Of a DNA stretch of 64,000 bases, positions 25,699 through 35,092 are shown piece by piece (within the stretch, counting starts at the first letter, position 1; every line of letters begins with the position of its first letter). This stretch comes from HKCCE3408 sp039191215 (GTDB lineage Bacteria > Pseudomonadota > Alphaproteobacteria > Rhodobacterales > Rhodobacteraceae), in NCBI GenBank assembly GCA_039191215.1, contig JBCCXT010000002.1, positions 62,001-126,000 of the forward strand, given 5' to 3'. A program made the translations under genes and the position numbers. Under the pieces are notes generated by a model. That model made no database searches and was not told where the DNA came from. It saw only the letters and a list, made by a program, of their open reading frames with translations.

Positions 25699-25990
25699 TA
25701 TCCAGCGCGCCGCCTGCGCCAAATTTCAGGCCACCGCACGACCCGATCACAGTGAAATCCCCCCGATTCAGCTTAGATGATGGTGTCCCTGGTGTCTCAA
25801 CCACAACATATTGCTTGTTTGCGGGAAGGAAGGCTTTCGCCGCGCTGAAGGTGGGCGCGACAGGCTAAGCGCTTCGCGTTCAACGAATTTTTCGGCGCCT
25901 GGTTTTTCGTGAATCACCCGCACCTGTGTCGGAAAAGCCCGACGCGAATTTGCAAGGTCAAATTGTGTCAAAAAGATGTTGACGAAAATG

Positions 25991-26061
25991 CGTCTCCCGC
26001 TGCAGGTTGTGTTGGCTGGCGGCCATCACACTAGATGTAGTGGCAACCAGTGCGGGAGACG
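25991..26061 (+). ncRNA. Structured leader element upstream of nrdJ
   Basis: Within the 497-base gap between tRNA-Pro and nrdJ there is a nested stem structure. A perfect 10-bp outer stem CGTCTCCCGC (25991-26000) / GCGGGAGACG (26052-26061) encloses GGTTG (26005-26009) / CAACC (26044-26048). Inside that is a CACTA/TAGTG hairpin at 26029-26042. It ends 134 bases before the nrdJ ATG. A cis-acting RNA is inferred; an nrdJ-associated RNA motif has been described from comparative genomics, but identity with it was not tested. 25699-25990 shows nothing else. Confidence 0.5.
25997..26043 (+). promoter_or_regulatory. NrdR-box-like pair upstream of nrdJ
   Basis: ACACTAGATGTAGTGG (26028-26043) matches 13 of 16 positions of the NrdR box ACACWATATATWGTGT. 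A weaker sequence, CCGCTGCAGGTTGTGT (10 of 16, right half intact), starts exactly 31 bp upstream. NrdR boxes usually occur as pairs about three helical turns apart. The sites overlap the RNA-like stems, so the two readings compete or coexist. Confidence 0.5.
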
Positions 26062-26195
26062 ACTTTTCACCCAGTTCACCCCGAATGGGGGGCGCCGCTT
26101 CACCGAAGCGGGCTGGCAAGGCGTTTCTCACACACGAACAAAACAGGTCCGAGCGCAACGACGCTGGCAGGCCAAAGAACTTGGGACCAGGGCTA

Positions 26196-29100
26196 ATGAA
26201 AATCGAACGCAGATTCACAACCGCAGGCGCCGACGCTTATGTCGGGGTGGATTTCACGACCACCACATCCGAGATCCGCAACCCGGATGGAACGATTGTC
26301 TTTAAGCTTGATGACGTGGAGATCCCGACCGGCTGGAGCCAGGTCGCCTCTGACGTGATCGCGCAGAAATATTTCCGCAAGGCCGGCGTGCCAGCAGCAT
26401 TAAAGCCTGTCAAAGAACGCGGCGTGCCGTCGTTTCTATGGCGCCACGTGCCCGACCATGACGCGCTTGAGACGATGCCGGAAGAGACACGCTTTTGCGG
26501 TGAGCGCTCTGCCAAGCAGGTCTTTCGCAGGCTTGCCGGTGCCTGGGCGTACTGGGGTTGGAAGGGCGGCTATTTTTCCACCGAAGACGATGCGCGCGCC
26601 TATTTCGATGAGATGCAGTTGATGCTGGCCCGCCAGATGGCCGCACCTAACAGCCCGCAATGGTTCAACACAGGCCTGCATTGGGCCTATGGCATCGATG
26701 GGCCGAGCCAGGGTCACCATTACGTCGACTACAAGACCGGCAAACTGACCAAATCGAGCTCCGCCTACGAACACCCACAACCCCATGCCTGCTTCATCCA
26801 ATCGGTCGCCGACGATCTGGTTAATGACGGCGGCATCATGGACCTCTGGGTTCGCGAAGCGCGGCTCTTTAAGTACGGCTCAGGCACAGGCACCAATTTC
26901 AGCCGGCTCAGAGGTGAGGGTGAACGCTTGTCCGGCGGGGGCAAATCATCTGGATTGATGGGCTTTCTGAAAATCGGTGACCGGGCCGCCGGTGCCATTA
27001 AATCGGGTGGCACAACCCGACGCGCGGCCAAAATGGTTATCGTCGATGCCGATCACCCCGATATCGAAGACTTCATCAACTGGAAGGTCATTGAAGAGCA
27101 GAAGGTCGCCTCGATCGTTGCCGGCTCGAAGATGCATGAGAAGATGCTCAATGGCATCTTCGCAGCCATCAGCGCCTGGGATGGCAGCCTGGACGATGCG
27201 GTTGACCCAAGCAAGAATACCGGCTTGAAAACCGCGATCCGGGAAGCGAAAACTTCGCTGATCCCAGAGACTTACATCAAGCGCGTGCTTGATTATGCGC
27301 GCCAAGGTCACGATCACATCGAATTCCCGACCTACAATACCGACTGGGATTCCGAGGCCTATTCGAGCGTCTCGGGTCAAAACTCCAACAATTCCATCCG
27401 GGTCACCGACGCGTTCCTCTACGCGGTTGAGAAAGACGCCGATTGGCAGCTTCTTAGCCGGGTTGATGGCAAGGTCACAAACACGATCAAGGCGCGCGAT
27501 CTGTGGGAAAAGGTCGGCCATGCGGCCTGGGCCTGCGCCGATCCCGGCATCCAGTTCCACGATACCGTAAATGCTTGGCACACGTGCCCCGAAGACGGCG
27601 CGATCCGCGGGTCCAACCCATGCTCGGAATACATGTTCCTCGACGATACCGCCTGCAACCTGGCCTCGTTGAACCTGCTGACCTTCCTGCATGACGGCCA
27701 GTTTGATGCCGAAGGCTACATCCACGCCACACGCCTTTGGACACTTACGCTGGAAGTGTCGGTGACGATGGCGCAGTTTCCGTCGAAGGAAATCGCCCAG
27801 CTAAGCTACGATTTCCGCACGCTTGGGCTGGGCTACGCCAATATTGGCGGGCTTTTGATGAATATGGGTTGGAGCTATGACAGCCCGGAGGGTCGCGCGT
27901 TATGCGGCGCGCTGACCGCGATCATGACCGGCGTGGCTTATGCGACCTCGGCTGAGATCGCCGGTGAGCTGGGGCCGTTCGCAGGTTTCTCCAGAAATCG
28001 CGAACATATGCTGCGCGTGATGCGCAACCACCGCACGGCCGCCTATGGCCGCACGGATGGCTATGAGGCGGTGAATGTGGCGCCCGTTGCCCTTGATCAG
28101 GCCAATTGTCCGGATAAGCGGCTTGTTGATCTGGCCCGGGGCGCCTGGGATGAGGCGTTGGAGCTAGGCGAGAAAAACGGCTACCGCAACGCACAAGCAA
28201 CCGTTATCGCGCCGACCGGCACAATCGGGCTGGTGATGGATTGCGACACAACCGGAATCGAGCCCGATTTCGCCCTCGTAAAGTTCAAGAAACTTGCCGG
28301 CGGCGGCTACTTCAAGATCATCAACCGATCGGTTCCGGGCGCGTTGGAAACCTTGGGTTACTCATCGTCGCAGATCGAAGAGATCATCGCCTATGCGGTT
28401 GGCCAGCCAACCCTTGGCAATGCGCCGGGGATCAACACTACCGCGCTGATTGGTCATGGGTTTGGCACGGAAGAGCTGCAAAAGGTCCAAGACGCCCTGC
28501 CGACTGCTTTTGACATCCGGTTTGTGTTCAACCAATGGACGCTTGGGGCGGAGTTCTGCACCGAAACACTTGGCATCCCGGCCGAAAAACTGAACGATCC
28601 GACATTTGACATGCTGCGCCATCTTGGATTCTCAAAGGCCGAGATCGACGCTGCCAATGATCATGTGTGTGGGACGATGACGCTGGAGGGCGCGCCGTTC
28701 TTGAAAGACGAGCACCTGGCCGTTTTCGACTGCGCCAATCCCTGCGGCAAAAAGGGCAAGCGGTATCTGTCGGTCAATAGTCACATCCATATGATGGCCG
28801 CCGCGCAAAGCTTCATCTCTGGCGCGATCTCAAAGACGATCAACATGCCGAATTCGGCTACGATCGAGGATTGCCAGGAAGCTTATGAGCTGTCCTGGAG
28901 CCTCGGCGTGAAGGCCAATGCGCTCTACCGCGATGGCTCCAAACTGTCGCAACCCCTTGCATCGGCGCTGATTGAGGATGACGACGAGACCGCCGAGGTG
29001 CTGGAAAGCGGAACGGTGATGGAAAAGGCCCAGGTGATCGCGGAAAAGATCATCGAGAAGGTTGTTGTCAAAGAAGTCATCCGCGCGCATCGCGAAAAGC

Positions 29101-29864
29101 TGCCGCATCGGCGCAAGGGTTATACCCAAAAGGCGATTGTCGGCGGGCATAAGGTCTACTTGCGCACGGGTGAGTTCCAAGACGGCTCTTTGGGTGAGAT
29201 CTTCATCGATATGCACAAAGAAGGCGCCGGTTTCCGGGCGATGATGAACAATTTCGCCATCGCCGTGTCGGTTGGTCTGCAATACGGCGTGCCGCTGGAG
29301 GAGTTCGTCGACGCCTTCACCTTCACCAAGTTCGAACCCTCGGGCATGGTGCAAAACAACGACTCGATCAAGAACGCCACGTCGATCCTCGACTACATCT
29401 TCCGCGAACTGGCGGTCAGCTATCTTGATCGGACCGATTTGGCCCATGTCGCCCCGGAAGGCGCCAGTTTCGATGAGATCGGCAGGGGCGCCGAAGAAGG
29501 CGTGCGGAATTTCGAGGAAATTCCCGACAGCCATGCCTCATCGCCGATCGATGTTCTCAAACAGGTGGCATCCACCGGGTATCTCAGAAAGCGCGCACCG
29601 CAACAGCTCGTCGTTCTCCAGGGCGGGACTGACCTCGAGGAAGCGGTTGCCATGGTTGCTCCCCAGGCAAACCCAGGCACGGTTGCAGCAATAAGCGGGA
29701 CAACCGCGATCGCAACCGGCGCTGCGTCCATGGACGCGGCCACGCGCGCCAAAATGCAAGGCTATGAGGGGGAGGCTTGCGGCGAATGTGGCAACTACAC
29801 GTTGGTGCGCAACGGCACCTGCATGAAGTGCAACACCTGCGGCGCGACGTCGGGGTGTAGCTAA
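26196..29864 (+). CDS. nrdJ: Adenosylcobalamin-dependent (class II) ribonucleotide reductase
   Basis: Makes deoxyribonucleotides using a B12-derived radical; oxygen-independent. The 1222-aa protein has PHACFIQ (one active-site Cys) near residue 197, the radical-site block GSNPCSEYMFLDDTACNLAS near residue 475, and PTGTIGLVMDCDTTGIEPDF near residue 675. The C-terminus is a Cys-rich zinc-ribbon tail (GECGNYTLVRNGTCMKCNTC) that also holds the re-reducing cysteines. The ATG at 26196 (MKIERRF) is chosen over upstream in-frame starts that run through the leader structure. No nrdA/B or nrdR lies in the window. Confidence 0.96.
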   Translation: MKIERRFTTAGADAYVGVDFTTTTSEIRNPDGTIVFKLDDVEIPTGWSQVASDVIAQKYFRKAGVPAALKPVKERGVPSFLWRHVPDHDALETMPEETRFCGERSAKQVFRRLAGAWAYWGWKGGYFSTEDDARAYFDEMQLMLARQMAAPNSPQWFNTGLHWAYGIDGPSQGHHYVDYKTGKLTKSSSAYEHPQPHACFIQSVADDLVNDGGIMDLWVREARLFKYGSGTGTNFSRLRGEGERLSGGGKSSGLMGFLKIGDRAAGAIKSGGTTRRAAKMVIVDADHPDIEDFINWKVIEEQKVASIVAGSKMHEKMLNGIFAAISAWDGSLDDAVDPSKNTGLKTAIREAKTSLIPETYIKRVLDYARQGHDHIEFPTYNTDWDSEAYSSVSGQNSNNSIRVTDAFLYAVEKDADWQLLSRVDGKVTNTIKARDLWEKVGHAAWACADPGIQFHDTVNAWHTCPEDGAIRGSNPCSEYMFLDDTACNLASLNLLTFLHDGQFDAEGYIHATRLWTLTLEVSVTMAQFPSKEIAQLSYDFRTLGLGYANIGGLLMNMGWSYDSPEGRALCGALTAIMTGVAYATSAEIAGELGPFAGFSRNREHMLRVMRNHRTAAYGRTDGYEAVNVAPVALDQANCPDKRLVDLARGAWDEALELGEKNGYRNAQATVIAPTGTIGLVMDCDTTGIEPDFALVKFKKLAGGGYFKIINRSVPGALETLGYSSSQIEEIIAYAVGQPTLGNAPGINTTALIGHGFGTEELQKVQDALPTAFDIRFVFNQWTLGAEFCTETLGIPAEKLNDPTFDMLRHLGFSKAEIDAANDHVCGTMTLEGAPFLKDEHLAVFDCANPCGKKGKRYLSVNSHIHMMAAAQSFISGAISKTINMPNSATIEDCQEAYELSWSLGVKANALYRDGSKLSQPLASALIEDDDETAEVLESGTVMEKAQVIAEKIIEKVVVKEVIRAHREKLPHRRKGYTQKAIVGGHKVYLRTGEFQDGSLGEIFIDMHKEGAGFRAMMNNFAIAVSVGLQYGVPLEEFVDAFTFTKFEPSGMVQNNDSIKNATSILDYIFRELAVSYLDRTDLAHVAPEGASFDEIGRGAEEGVRNFEEIPDSHASSPIDVLKQVASTGYLRKRAPQQLVVLQGGTDLEEAVAMVAPQANPGTVAAISGTTAIATGAASMDAATRAKMQGYEGEACGECGNYTLVRNGTCMKCNTCGATSGCS

Positions 29865-29877
29865 AGAATTGAGAGTT

Positions 29878-29905
29878 GGGGACCGGTGTTCCAGCACCGA
29901 TCCCC
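29878..29905 (+). terminator. Terminator-like hairpin after nrdJ
   Basis: GGGGACCGGTG and CACCGATCCCC form an 11-bp stem with one mismatch around a 6-base loop, 14 bases after the nrdJ stop. No T-run follows, so it may stabilise the 3' end rather than terminate by itself. Confidence 0.45.
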
Positions 29906-30084
29906 GGCTTATCCGCCGCCTGAGCTGTGCGGGCGACGGATGAACCCAAGGTCCCGAGGGGCCTAATTAGAAAGGAAAGGGCACGTTCTACACGCTGTTT
30001 CAATGCGCGCAGCAAAACTCACAGGATATGCACAGGGATGTCAAAAACCTTTGCTCTCTTCCTGTGGAAGCTTGGAGGTTTACG

Positions 30085-30228
30085 ATGAGTAAACGGAAGG
30101 GCAATTTGGAAGTGACCAGTCGGCGAGCCGCATCGGCCGCTGGCAAGGTTCTTGCAAACCCAAAATCAAGCAAAGCTGCCAAGACAGCGGCGGCCTCGGC
30201 GCTCACGCAGCGACCGAATAAGAAATGA
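30085..30228 (+). CDS. Small basic protein of a conserved short family (47 aa)
   Basis: Very basic, Ala/Lys/Ser-rich protein: MSKRKGNLEVTSRRAASAAG, then KSSKAAKTAAASALTQRP. I recognise the pattern (GN-EVTS-RAAS-A-KVL and K-AAG/A-SALTQ) from small proteins widespread in proteobacteria, without known function. The ATG at 30085 has GGAGG seven bases upstream. A strong terminator lies 126 bases downstream. Confidence 0.75.
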   Translation: MSKRKGNLEVTSRRAASAAGKVLANPKSSKAAKTAAASALTQRPNKK

Positions 30229-30354
30229 AGGATGGAAAGGCGTCCGCGCCATTCCAGACAAAGTTCCGGGGCGGGTGCGCTCGCCCTTGACGCGGATCAG
30301 GCCGCAGGCAGAAACCGGGCGGTACAAAGAGGAGCCTGATCAGCGAAACTCAAC

Positions 30355-30383
30355 GGGGGGCCCAAGGGTCCCCCTTTTTCTTT
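30355..30383 (+). terminator. Rho-independent terminator
   Basis: A GC-rich stem (GGGGGG-CCC against GGG-T-CCCCC, one G-T pair) with a tiny AA loop is followed at once by TTTTTCTTT on the plus strand. It should end transcription from the small basic protein gene before the TetR gene. Confidence 0.7.
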
Positions 30384-30466
30384 GACCCGATCACTCCGCA
30401 TAAGCTGGTCTGCAAAAACCCGTCGCGTTACGCTGCCGGAAACGAGCCAGGGACAAAGGGGTGTCG

Positions 30467-31051
30467 ATGTCAAATACGAACGATCGCAGCAGCGCAATCG
30501 TCGCGGCGGCCTATCGCGTCCTGAACACAAACGGTCTGGCGGGCTTTTCCTTTGATGCCGTGGCAAAGGAGGCCGACCTGTCGCGCCAATTGCTGCGCTA
30601 CTACTACAAAGACTTGGAAAGCCTGGTGCTTGATCTGGCCGACCAATTGGCCGTCCCCTACCGCGACACGCTTTTGCGGCTTGTAGGCCAAGGCGACGGC
30701 AAGGAACGGCTCAGCACGTTTCTGGATTTCTACTTCGATCTGATCGAGGCCGCGCCCAAGCCTCGTGATGACCAGGCCTATGACGCGGTCTTGTCCTATG
30801 CTGCCAGCAGCGCCGATGTGAAAGCGAAACTGCGCCTGCAATACGAGCTTTTGGCCAATGTCGTCTCGCATGAGGTGCAGCTTGAATATCCATCACTCCG
30901 TGCCGAGCATGCCAATGAGATTGCCTATCTGTTTGTCGTGACGATGTATGGTCACTGGAAGATGGCCGCATCGCTTGGCTTTCCGGAGGAGCGAAAAACC
31001 GTGGCGCGGGCCGCGCTTGAGCGTTTGATTCGGTCCTATCTGCAAACCTGA
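30467..31051 (+). CDS. TetR-family transcriptional regulator
   Basis: Regulator of 194 aa. The N-terminal helix-turn-helix reads AGFSFDAVAKEADLSRQLLR and is followed by the usual YYYKDLESLV helix. The ligand-binding C-terminal domain is all helical and has no recognisable specificity. The ATG at 30467 has AAAGGGG upstream; a GTG two codons earlier is possible. It stands alone between a terminator and the exported protein gene at 31311, so its target is unknown. Confidence 0.88.
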   Translation: MSNTNDRSSAIVAAAYRVLNTNGLAGFSFDAVAKEADLSRQLLRYYYKDLESLVLDLADQLAVPYRDTLLRLVGQGDGKERLSTFLDFYFDLIEAAPKPRDDQAYDAVLSYAASSADVKAKLRLQYELLANVVSHEVQLEYPSLRAEHANEIAYLFVVTMYGHWKMAASLGFPEERKTVARAALERLIRSYLQT

Positions 31052-31310
31052 AGGCCGCCAGCAATTCTGACCCTCCGGTCAGACTTTTCGTTTGGAAAAA
31101 AACTCGGCTGGCCCGTGCATTAAACTCACTTTGGCTGATCCCCTGATCAAGGACTTATGGCGTGAAAAGGGATGCGATAGCATACAACGCAGTTTTTCGA
31201 TTTGAAAAAACCAAGGAAAATCGCTTCGCACCAGCGCGGAGGCATGGTGTCCTGCCTGCCGGACCGCATCGTGCGCCGAATGAAGTATGTACCTGGGGGA
31301 GAGCAAGGTC

Positions 31311-32060
31311 ATGTCTAGAAAGTCTTTTTTCATTGCAGCAGTGGGATATGTGGCGCTGTCGGGCGCCGCCATGGCCTGCCCCAGTTTCGCCAGCGTGGGC
31401 AATGAGGCCTATGATATCGCGGGCACAACCGGCCCGACAACTTTCTCGGTTGTGGCCGGTGGCAGCAATCAGGCCGAGTTCTGTGGCGGGATCTTTCCGG
31501 TCAATGCACCATCTGCCTATGGCTACTTCATCTCGCCGCCTGACTTCTCGTTCTTCCTTGCCGGGGCGCCGGGCGCGACGGTAGTGGTGTCAACGAACTC
31601 GCCCAATCCGTCCTGCGATACCGTCCTGCTGTCAAACACGCCGAATACAAACTGGTATTTCAACGACGACGCCAATCAGCTTCAGTCGCGCATCGAGATG
31701 CCAAATGTCGCCGAAGGCCGCTTGGATGTCTGGGTTGGTACCTTTGACGGGACATTCTGCCAAACAAACCTGATCCTCGAAGTTGTCGGCGGTGCAGCGC
31801 CAGCGGGGGGCGATGGCTCTAAGCCCGAGGATTCGACGGTGGAAACGGCGCCAGCACCGGCAGCCGAGGCAGCCGTTGAAGCGGAAGCCACAACTGCCGC
31901 AGATGCCGAAGCGCCCGCCGAAGAGCCGCTGGTCGAAGCGCCCGCGCCCGGTGGCGGCGACGCGGAAACGACTGACGAGACCGTGGCTGTTGATGCTGCT
32001 CCGGCTGAGGCCGAGGCCGAGGCGGGCGCCGGAGGCGGCGACTCGGCTGTATCCAAATAA
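31311..32060 (+). CDS. Exported protein with acidic Ala/Glu-rich tail (249 aa)
   Basis: Function unknown. The signal peptide MSRKSFFIAAVGYVALSGAA ends near AMA-CP. The globular part (residues about 24-160) is beta-rich with paired cysteines (EFCGGIF, PSCDTVLL, TFCQTNL) and a strand pattern like PPC-type beta-sandwich domains (RLDVWVGTFDG). Residues about 165-249 are low-complexity Ala/Glu/Pro/Gly. The ATG at 31311 has GGGGGAGAG upstream. It is followed 77 bases later by another exported protein, and the two may form a unit. Confidence 0.7.
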   Translation: MSRKSFFIAAVGYVALSGAAMACPSFASVGNEAYDIAGTTGPTTFSVVAGGSNQAEFCGGIFPVNAPSAYGYFISPPDFSFFLAGAPGATVVVSTNSPNPSCDTVLLSNTPNTNWYFNDDANQLQSRIEMPNVAEGRLDVWVGTFDGTFCQTNLILEVVGGAAPAGGDGSKPEDSTVETAPAPAAEAAVEAEATTAADAEAPAEEPLVEAPAPGGGDAETTDETVAVDAAPAEAEAEAGAGGGDSAVSK

Positions 32061-32137
32061 CCCAATTCCGCGGGAGGCGCCCCTTGGGTGCCTCCTTGCT
32101 GCATTCCAGCCGGTCGCTTGAATCTGTGGAGGTGACG

Positions 32138-32986
32138 ATGACCTATTGGCGTATTTTATGTGCGGCCCTGCCCATGGCGGCAGTGATCTCGGTCGCGGCA
32201 CCGGCGCCGGTCGCTGCGCAATCCATGCAGCAATCGACCTGCCGTGGGATCACGATAACAATCCGCGGCAACGGCAATATGAGCTCAAGCCAGCGGCTGA
32301 CCGGCGCCTGTTTGGCCAGTTTGAATGAGAACGAGTTGATCGTGCGCCGCAATGAAGTGGAATTCAACGGCGAGACCTTTGATGTGGCCGCCGCCGAGGA
32401 AGTTATTTTAGAAGAAGCCCGCGGCGGGGTCGTTTTAACGGTCGACGGCAACGTGGTGGCAGAGATCTCCCCGATTGCGGAGCTTGAAGAGGCCGCCGAG
32501 GCAGGCGATCTTGAGGCTCAGATCGAGCTTGCGGTGGCTTATTTGGAAGGCAATTGGGTCGAGGCGGATGCAGCACGCGCGGCTGAGCTGTTCCTCGCCC
32601 CCGCTGAGGCCGGGAATGCCCAGGCGCAGCGAAACCTGGCTTTCATGTATTTTGATGGCGACGGTGTCGAGGCTGACCGGGTCGAGGCGATGCGATGGGC
32701 GCGCCTTGCGGCGGATCAAGGCGACCGGATTGGGCAGCGCTTTTTGGCCTATGGGCTTTACAACGAAGAAGGCGTCGAACGCGACGTTGCGCGTGCATTG
32801 GAGCTTTGGGCGGCCGCGGCAGATGCGGGCGATGCGACCGCTGCGTTTAACATGGGCATCGTGATTTCTGAAGGCAACCGGGTCGCCTTTAACCGAGAAC
32901 GCGCCCTTGCGTGGTTCGAGCTTGCGCTTGAATTGGGTCATGAAGGCGCGCAGGCGGAGATCGACGCGCTTCAGGCCTCGGAGTAA
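32138..32986 (+). CDS. Exported Sel1-repeat protein
   Basis: Protein of 282 aa with a signal peptide (ALPMAAVISVAAPAPVAAQS). A short Cys-containing beta segment (residues 30-110) precedes about four Sel1-like helical repeats between residues 120 and 275, for example AEAGNAQAQRNLAFMYFDGD and AADAGDATAAFNMGIVISEG. Sel1 repeats mediate protein contacts, often in envelope or signalling proteins. GGAGG precedes the ATG at 32138. It converges with the ABC ATPase gene 9 bases away. Confidence 0.82.
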   Translation: MTYWRILCAALPMAAVISVAAPAPVAAQSMQQSTCRGITITIRGNGNMSSSQRLTGACLASLNENELIVRRNEVEFNGETFDVAAAEEVILEEARGGVVLTVDGNVVAEISPIAELEEAAEAGDLEAQIELAVAYLEGNWVEADAARAAELFLAPAEAGNAQAQRNLAFMYFDGDGVEADRVEAMRWARLAADQGDRIGQRFLAYGLYNEEGVERDVARALELWAAAADAGDATAAFNMGIVISEGNRVAFNRERALAWFELALELGHEGAQAEIDALQASE

Positions 32987-32995
32987 AACCGACCG

Positions 32996-35092
32996 CTATT
33001 CGGCGGCCGTGGTATTCACGACAATCACGGGCTCCATCCGGTCCAGAACGTTCTCGGCCAAATGGCACTTGATCTGGTGACCATCGCTAAGCGTCCTGAG
33101 CGGCGGGACCTCGGTCTCGCAAATATTGCCCGGCACCTCACCCTTCCACCGACACCGGGTCTGAAACGGGCAGCCCGAGGGCGGGTTCATCGCCGATGGG
33201 ATGTCGCCTTCCAGCACGATGCGCTGCTTCTGAACACTTGTATCCGCGATGGGAACGGCTGACAAAAGCGCCTCAGTATAGGGGTGATAGGGCGGGCTAA
33301 ACACCTGTTCGGTATCACCAATTTCGACTACATGACCAAGATACATGACCATGACCCGGTCGCTCAGATAGCGCACAATCGACAGGTCGTGAGAGATAAA
33401 GAGCAGTGTGGTCTTTTCGGTCCGTTGGATCTCCATCAGCAGATCTGTGACGGCCGCTTGCACCGACACATCAAGTGCTGAGACCGGCTCGTCCGCCACC
33501 ACAATGCGCGCACCACCGGCGAAAGCCCTTGCGATGCCGACGCGCTGCTTCTGACCGCCGGAAAGCTGGCGCGGCATGCGATCACCAAAGGCGCGCGGAA
33601 GTTTTACAAGATCGAGCAGCTCAAGCATGCGGTTACGCCGGTCGGCGTCAGACTCGCCATATTTGAAAATCTCAAGCGCGCGAATGATCTGCCGGCCAAC
33701 TGTCATCGATGGATTGAGCGTGTCGAACGGGTTTTGAAAAACCATCTGGATCGATGACACCGTATTGGTTGCGCGGTCTTCGATTGCCGTTGATTGGATG
33801 TCATGATTGTCGAGTGTCACGGTGCCTTCGGTGGCCGTCTCCAGCCCCATCAGAACCTTCGCCAAGGTCGATTTCCCGCAACCGGATTCGCCAACAATTG
33901 CAAGGGTTTCGCTTTCGCGGGCCTCAAAGCTCAGCGTCTCATTGGCTTTAACCACTTTCGTGGAGCCGCCGCCGAACATCTTGTTGGCCGCAACCTCGTA
34001 GTATTTCTTCAGCTCATCGATTTTCAGGACCGTGTCCCCGATCTCAGCTTTAACTTTTTCTTCAGAGACTTGGATCGGTGCGTGCCAGTCGATTTCGGTG
34101 GCGCGCAGGCAGCGTGTGTCATGGCGGTCATCGCCCGCAACCGGCGTCATCACGATGTCGGCGGCATCGCAGCGGCCGCCGTCGAAATAGTCGCAGCGCG
34201 GTCCGAAATTGCAGCCGGGCGGGCGTTCATGGGGCAGAGGGAAGTTACCCGGAATTGCCACCAAAGGGCGTTCTGATTTGTCCGCGCCAGGCAGCGGGAT
34301 GGACCGAAACAGCGCTTGTGTATAAGGGTGCTGCATCTTGTCGAACACGTCCTTGATGGAGCCTGTTTCGACCGCCTCGCCTGAATACATCACACAAAGT
34401 CGGTCGCAGGTTTCCAGGACTAACCCTAGGTTATGGCTGATAAAAAGCATCGATGTGCCGTATTTATCGCCAAGGTCTTTTACAAGATCGACCACGGCCG
34501 CCTCGACCGTCACATCTAGTGCTGTTGTCGGCTCATCGAGGATCAGAAGGCTTGGCTTGGACATCAGCGCCATGGCGATCACGATGCGCTGCTGTTGGCC
34601 GCCGGATAGTTGGTGGGGGTAGCTTTTCAGCATCCTGTCTGGGTCGGGCAGGCGCACATCGGTGACAACCTCCAAAGCACGTGCCATGGCCTCCTTTTCG
34701 CCGACGCCTTCATGGATCATCGGCACTTCGGCAAGCTGCTGGCCGATCTTCATTGCCGGGTTAAGCGACGCCATAGGTTCTTGATAAATCATCGCAATTT
34801 CCGAGCCGCGCAGATCGCGCAGCTCATCATCGGACATCGTGTTGAGGTCGCGGCCCTTGAACTTGATCGAGCCGCCGACGATGCGCCCGTTTACGCCCAG
34901 ATCCTGCATGACCCCAAGCGCCACCGTGCTTTTGCCGCAGCCGGATTCGCCGACTAAGCCCATCGCCTCCCCGGGCATGACCGTGCAGGAAAAATCCATC
35001 ACAGCAGGGATTTCGCGCAGCCTTGTAAAAAAGGAGATCGAGAGGTTTGAGATCTCTAAGATCGGGCCGTCATAGGCGTCTCGGTCGGTCAT
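32996..35092 (-). CDS. Peptide-type ABC transporter, two ATPase domains fused
   Basis: Cytoplasmic protein of 698 aa equivalent to DppD plus DppF in one chain. Each half has Walker A GESGCGKST (near residues 48 and 404), a signature (LSGGQQQRIVIAMAL and LSGGQKQRVGIARAF) and Walker B (LLILDEPTTALD and IVVADEPVSALD). Each half ends with the Cys-rich oligopeptide-transporter C-terminal motif (PPGCNFGPRCDYF and PSGCPFQTRCRW). The ATG at 35092 follows GGGAGAG. It is separated from the permease genes by 409 bases, so it may have its own promoter. The substrate could be a peptide, opine or other small solute. Confidence 0.9.
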   Translation of the reverse strand: MTDRDAYDGPILEISNLSISFFTRLREIPAVMDFSCTVMPGEAMGLVGESGCGKSTVALGVMQDLGVNGRIVGGSIKFKGRDLNTMSDDELRDLRGSEIAMIYQEPMASLNPAMKIGQQLAEVPMIHEGVGEKEAMARALEVVTDVRLPDPDRMLKSYPHQLSGGQQQRIVIAMALMSKPSLLILDEPTTALDVTVEAAVVDLVKDLGDKYGTSMLFISHNLGLVLETCDRLCVMYSGEAVETGSIKDVFDKMQHPYTQALFRSIPLPGADKSERPLVAIPGNFPLPHERPPGCNFGPRCDYFDGGRCDAADIVMTPVAGDDRHDTRCLRATEIDWHAPIQVSEEKVKAEIGDTVLKIDELKKYYEVAANKMFGGGSTKVVKANETLSFEARESETLAIVGESGCGKSTLAKVLMGLETATEGTVTLDNHDIQSTAIEDRATNTVSSIQMVFQNPFDTLNPSMTVGRQIIRALEIFKYGESDADRRNRMLELLDLVKLPRAFGDRMPRQLSGGQKQRVGIARAFAGGARIVVADEPVSALDVSVQAAVTDLLMEIQRTEKTTLLFISHDLSIVRYLSDRVMVMYLGHVVEIGDTEQVFSPPYHPYTEALLSAVPIADTSVQKQRIVLEGDIPSAMNPPSGCPFQTRCRWKGEVPGNICETEVPPLRTLSDGHQIKCHLAENVLDRMEPVIVVNTTAAE

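Noticed and set aside
25991..26061. Standard cobalamin riboswitch before nrdJ
   Set aside because: The expected B12-box sequence and the long multi-branch core are not evident in these 71 bases; the element is reported instead as an unassigned structured leader.
26946..27725. 259-aa minus-strand open frame inside nrdJ
   Set aside because: Antisense shadow of the conserved nrdJ catalytic region.
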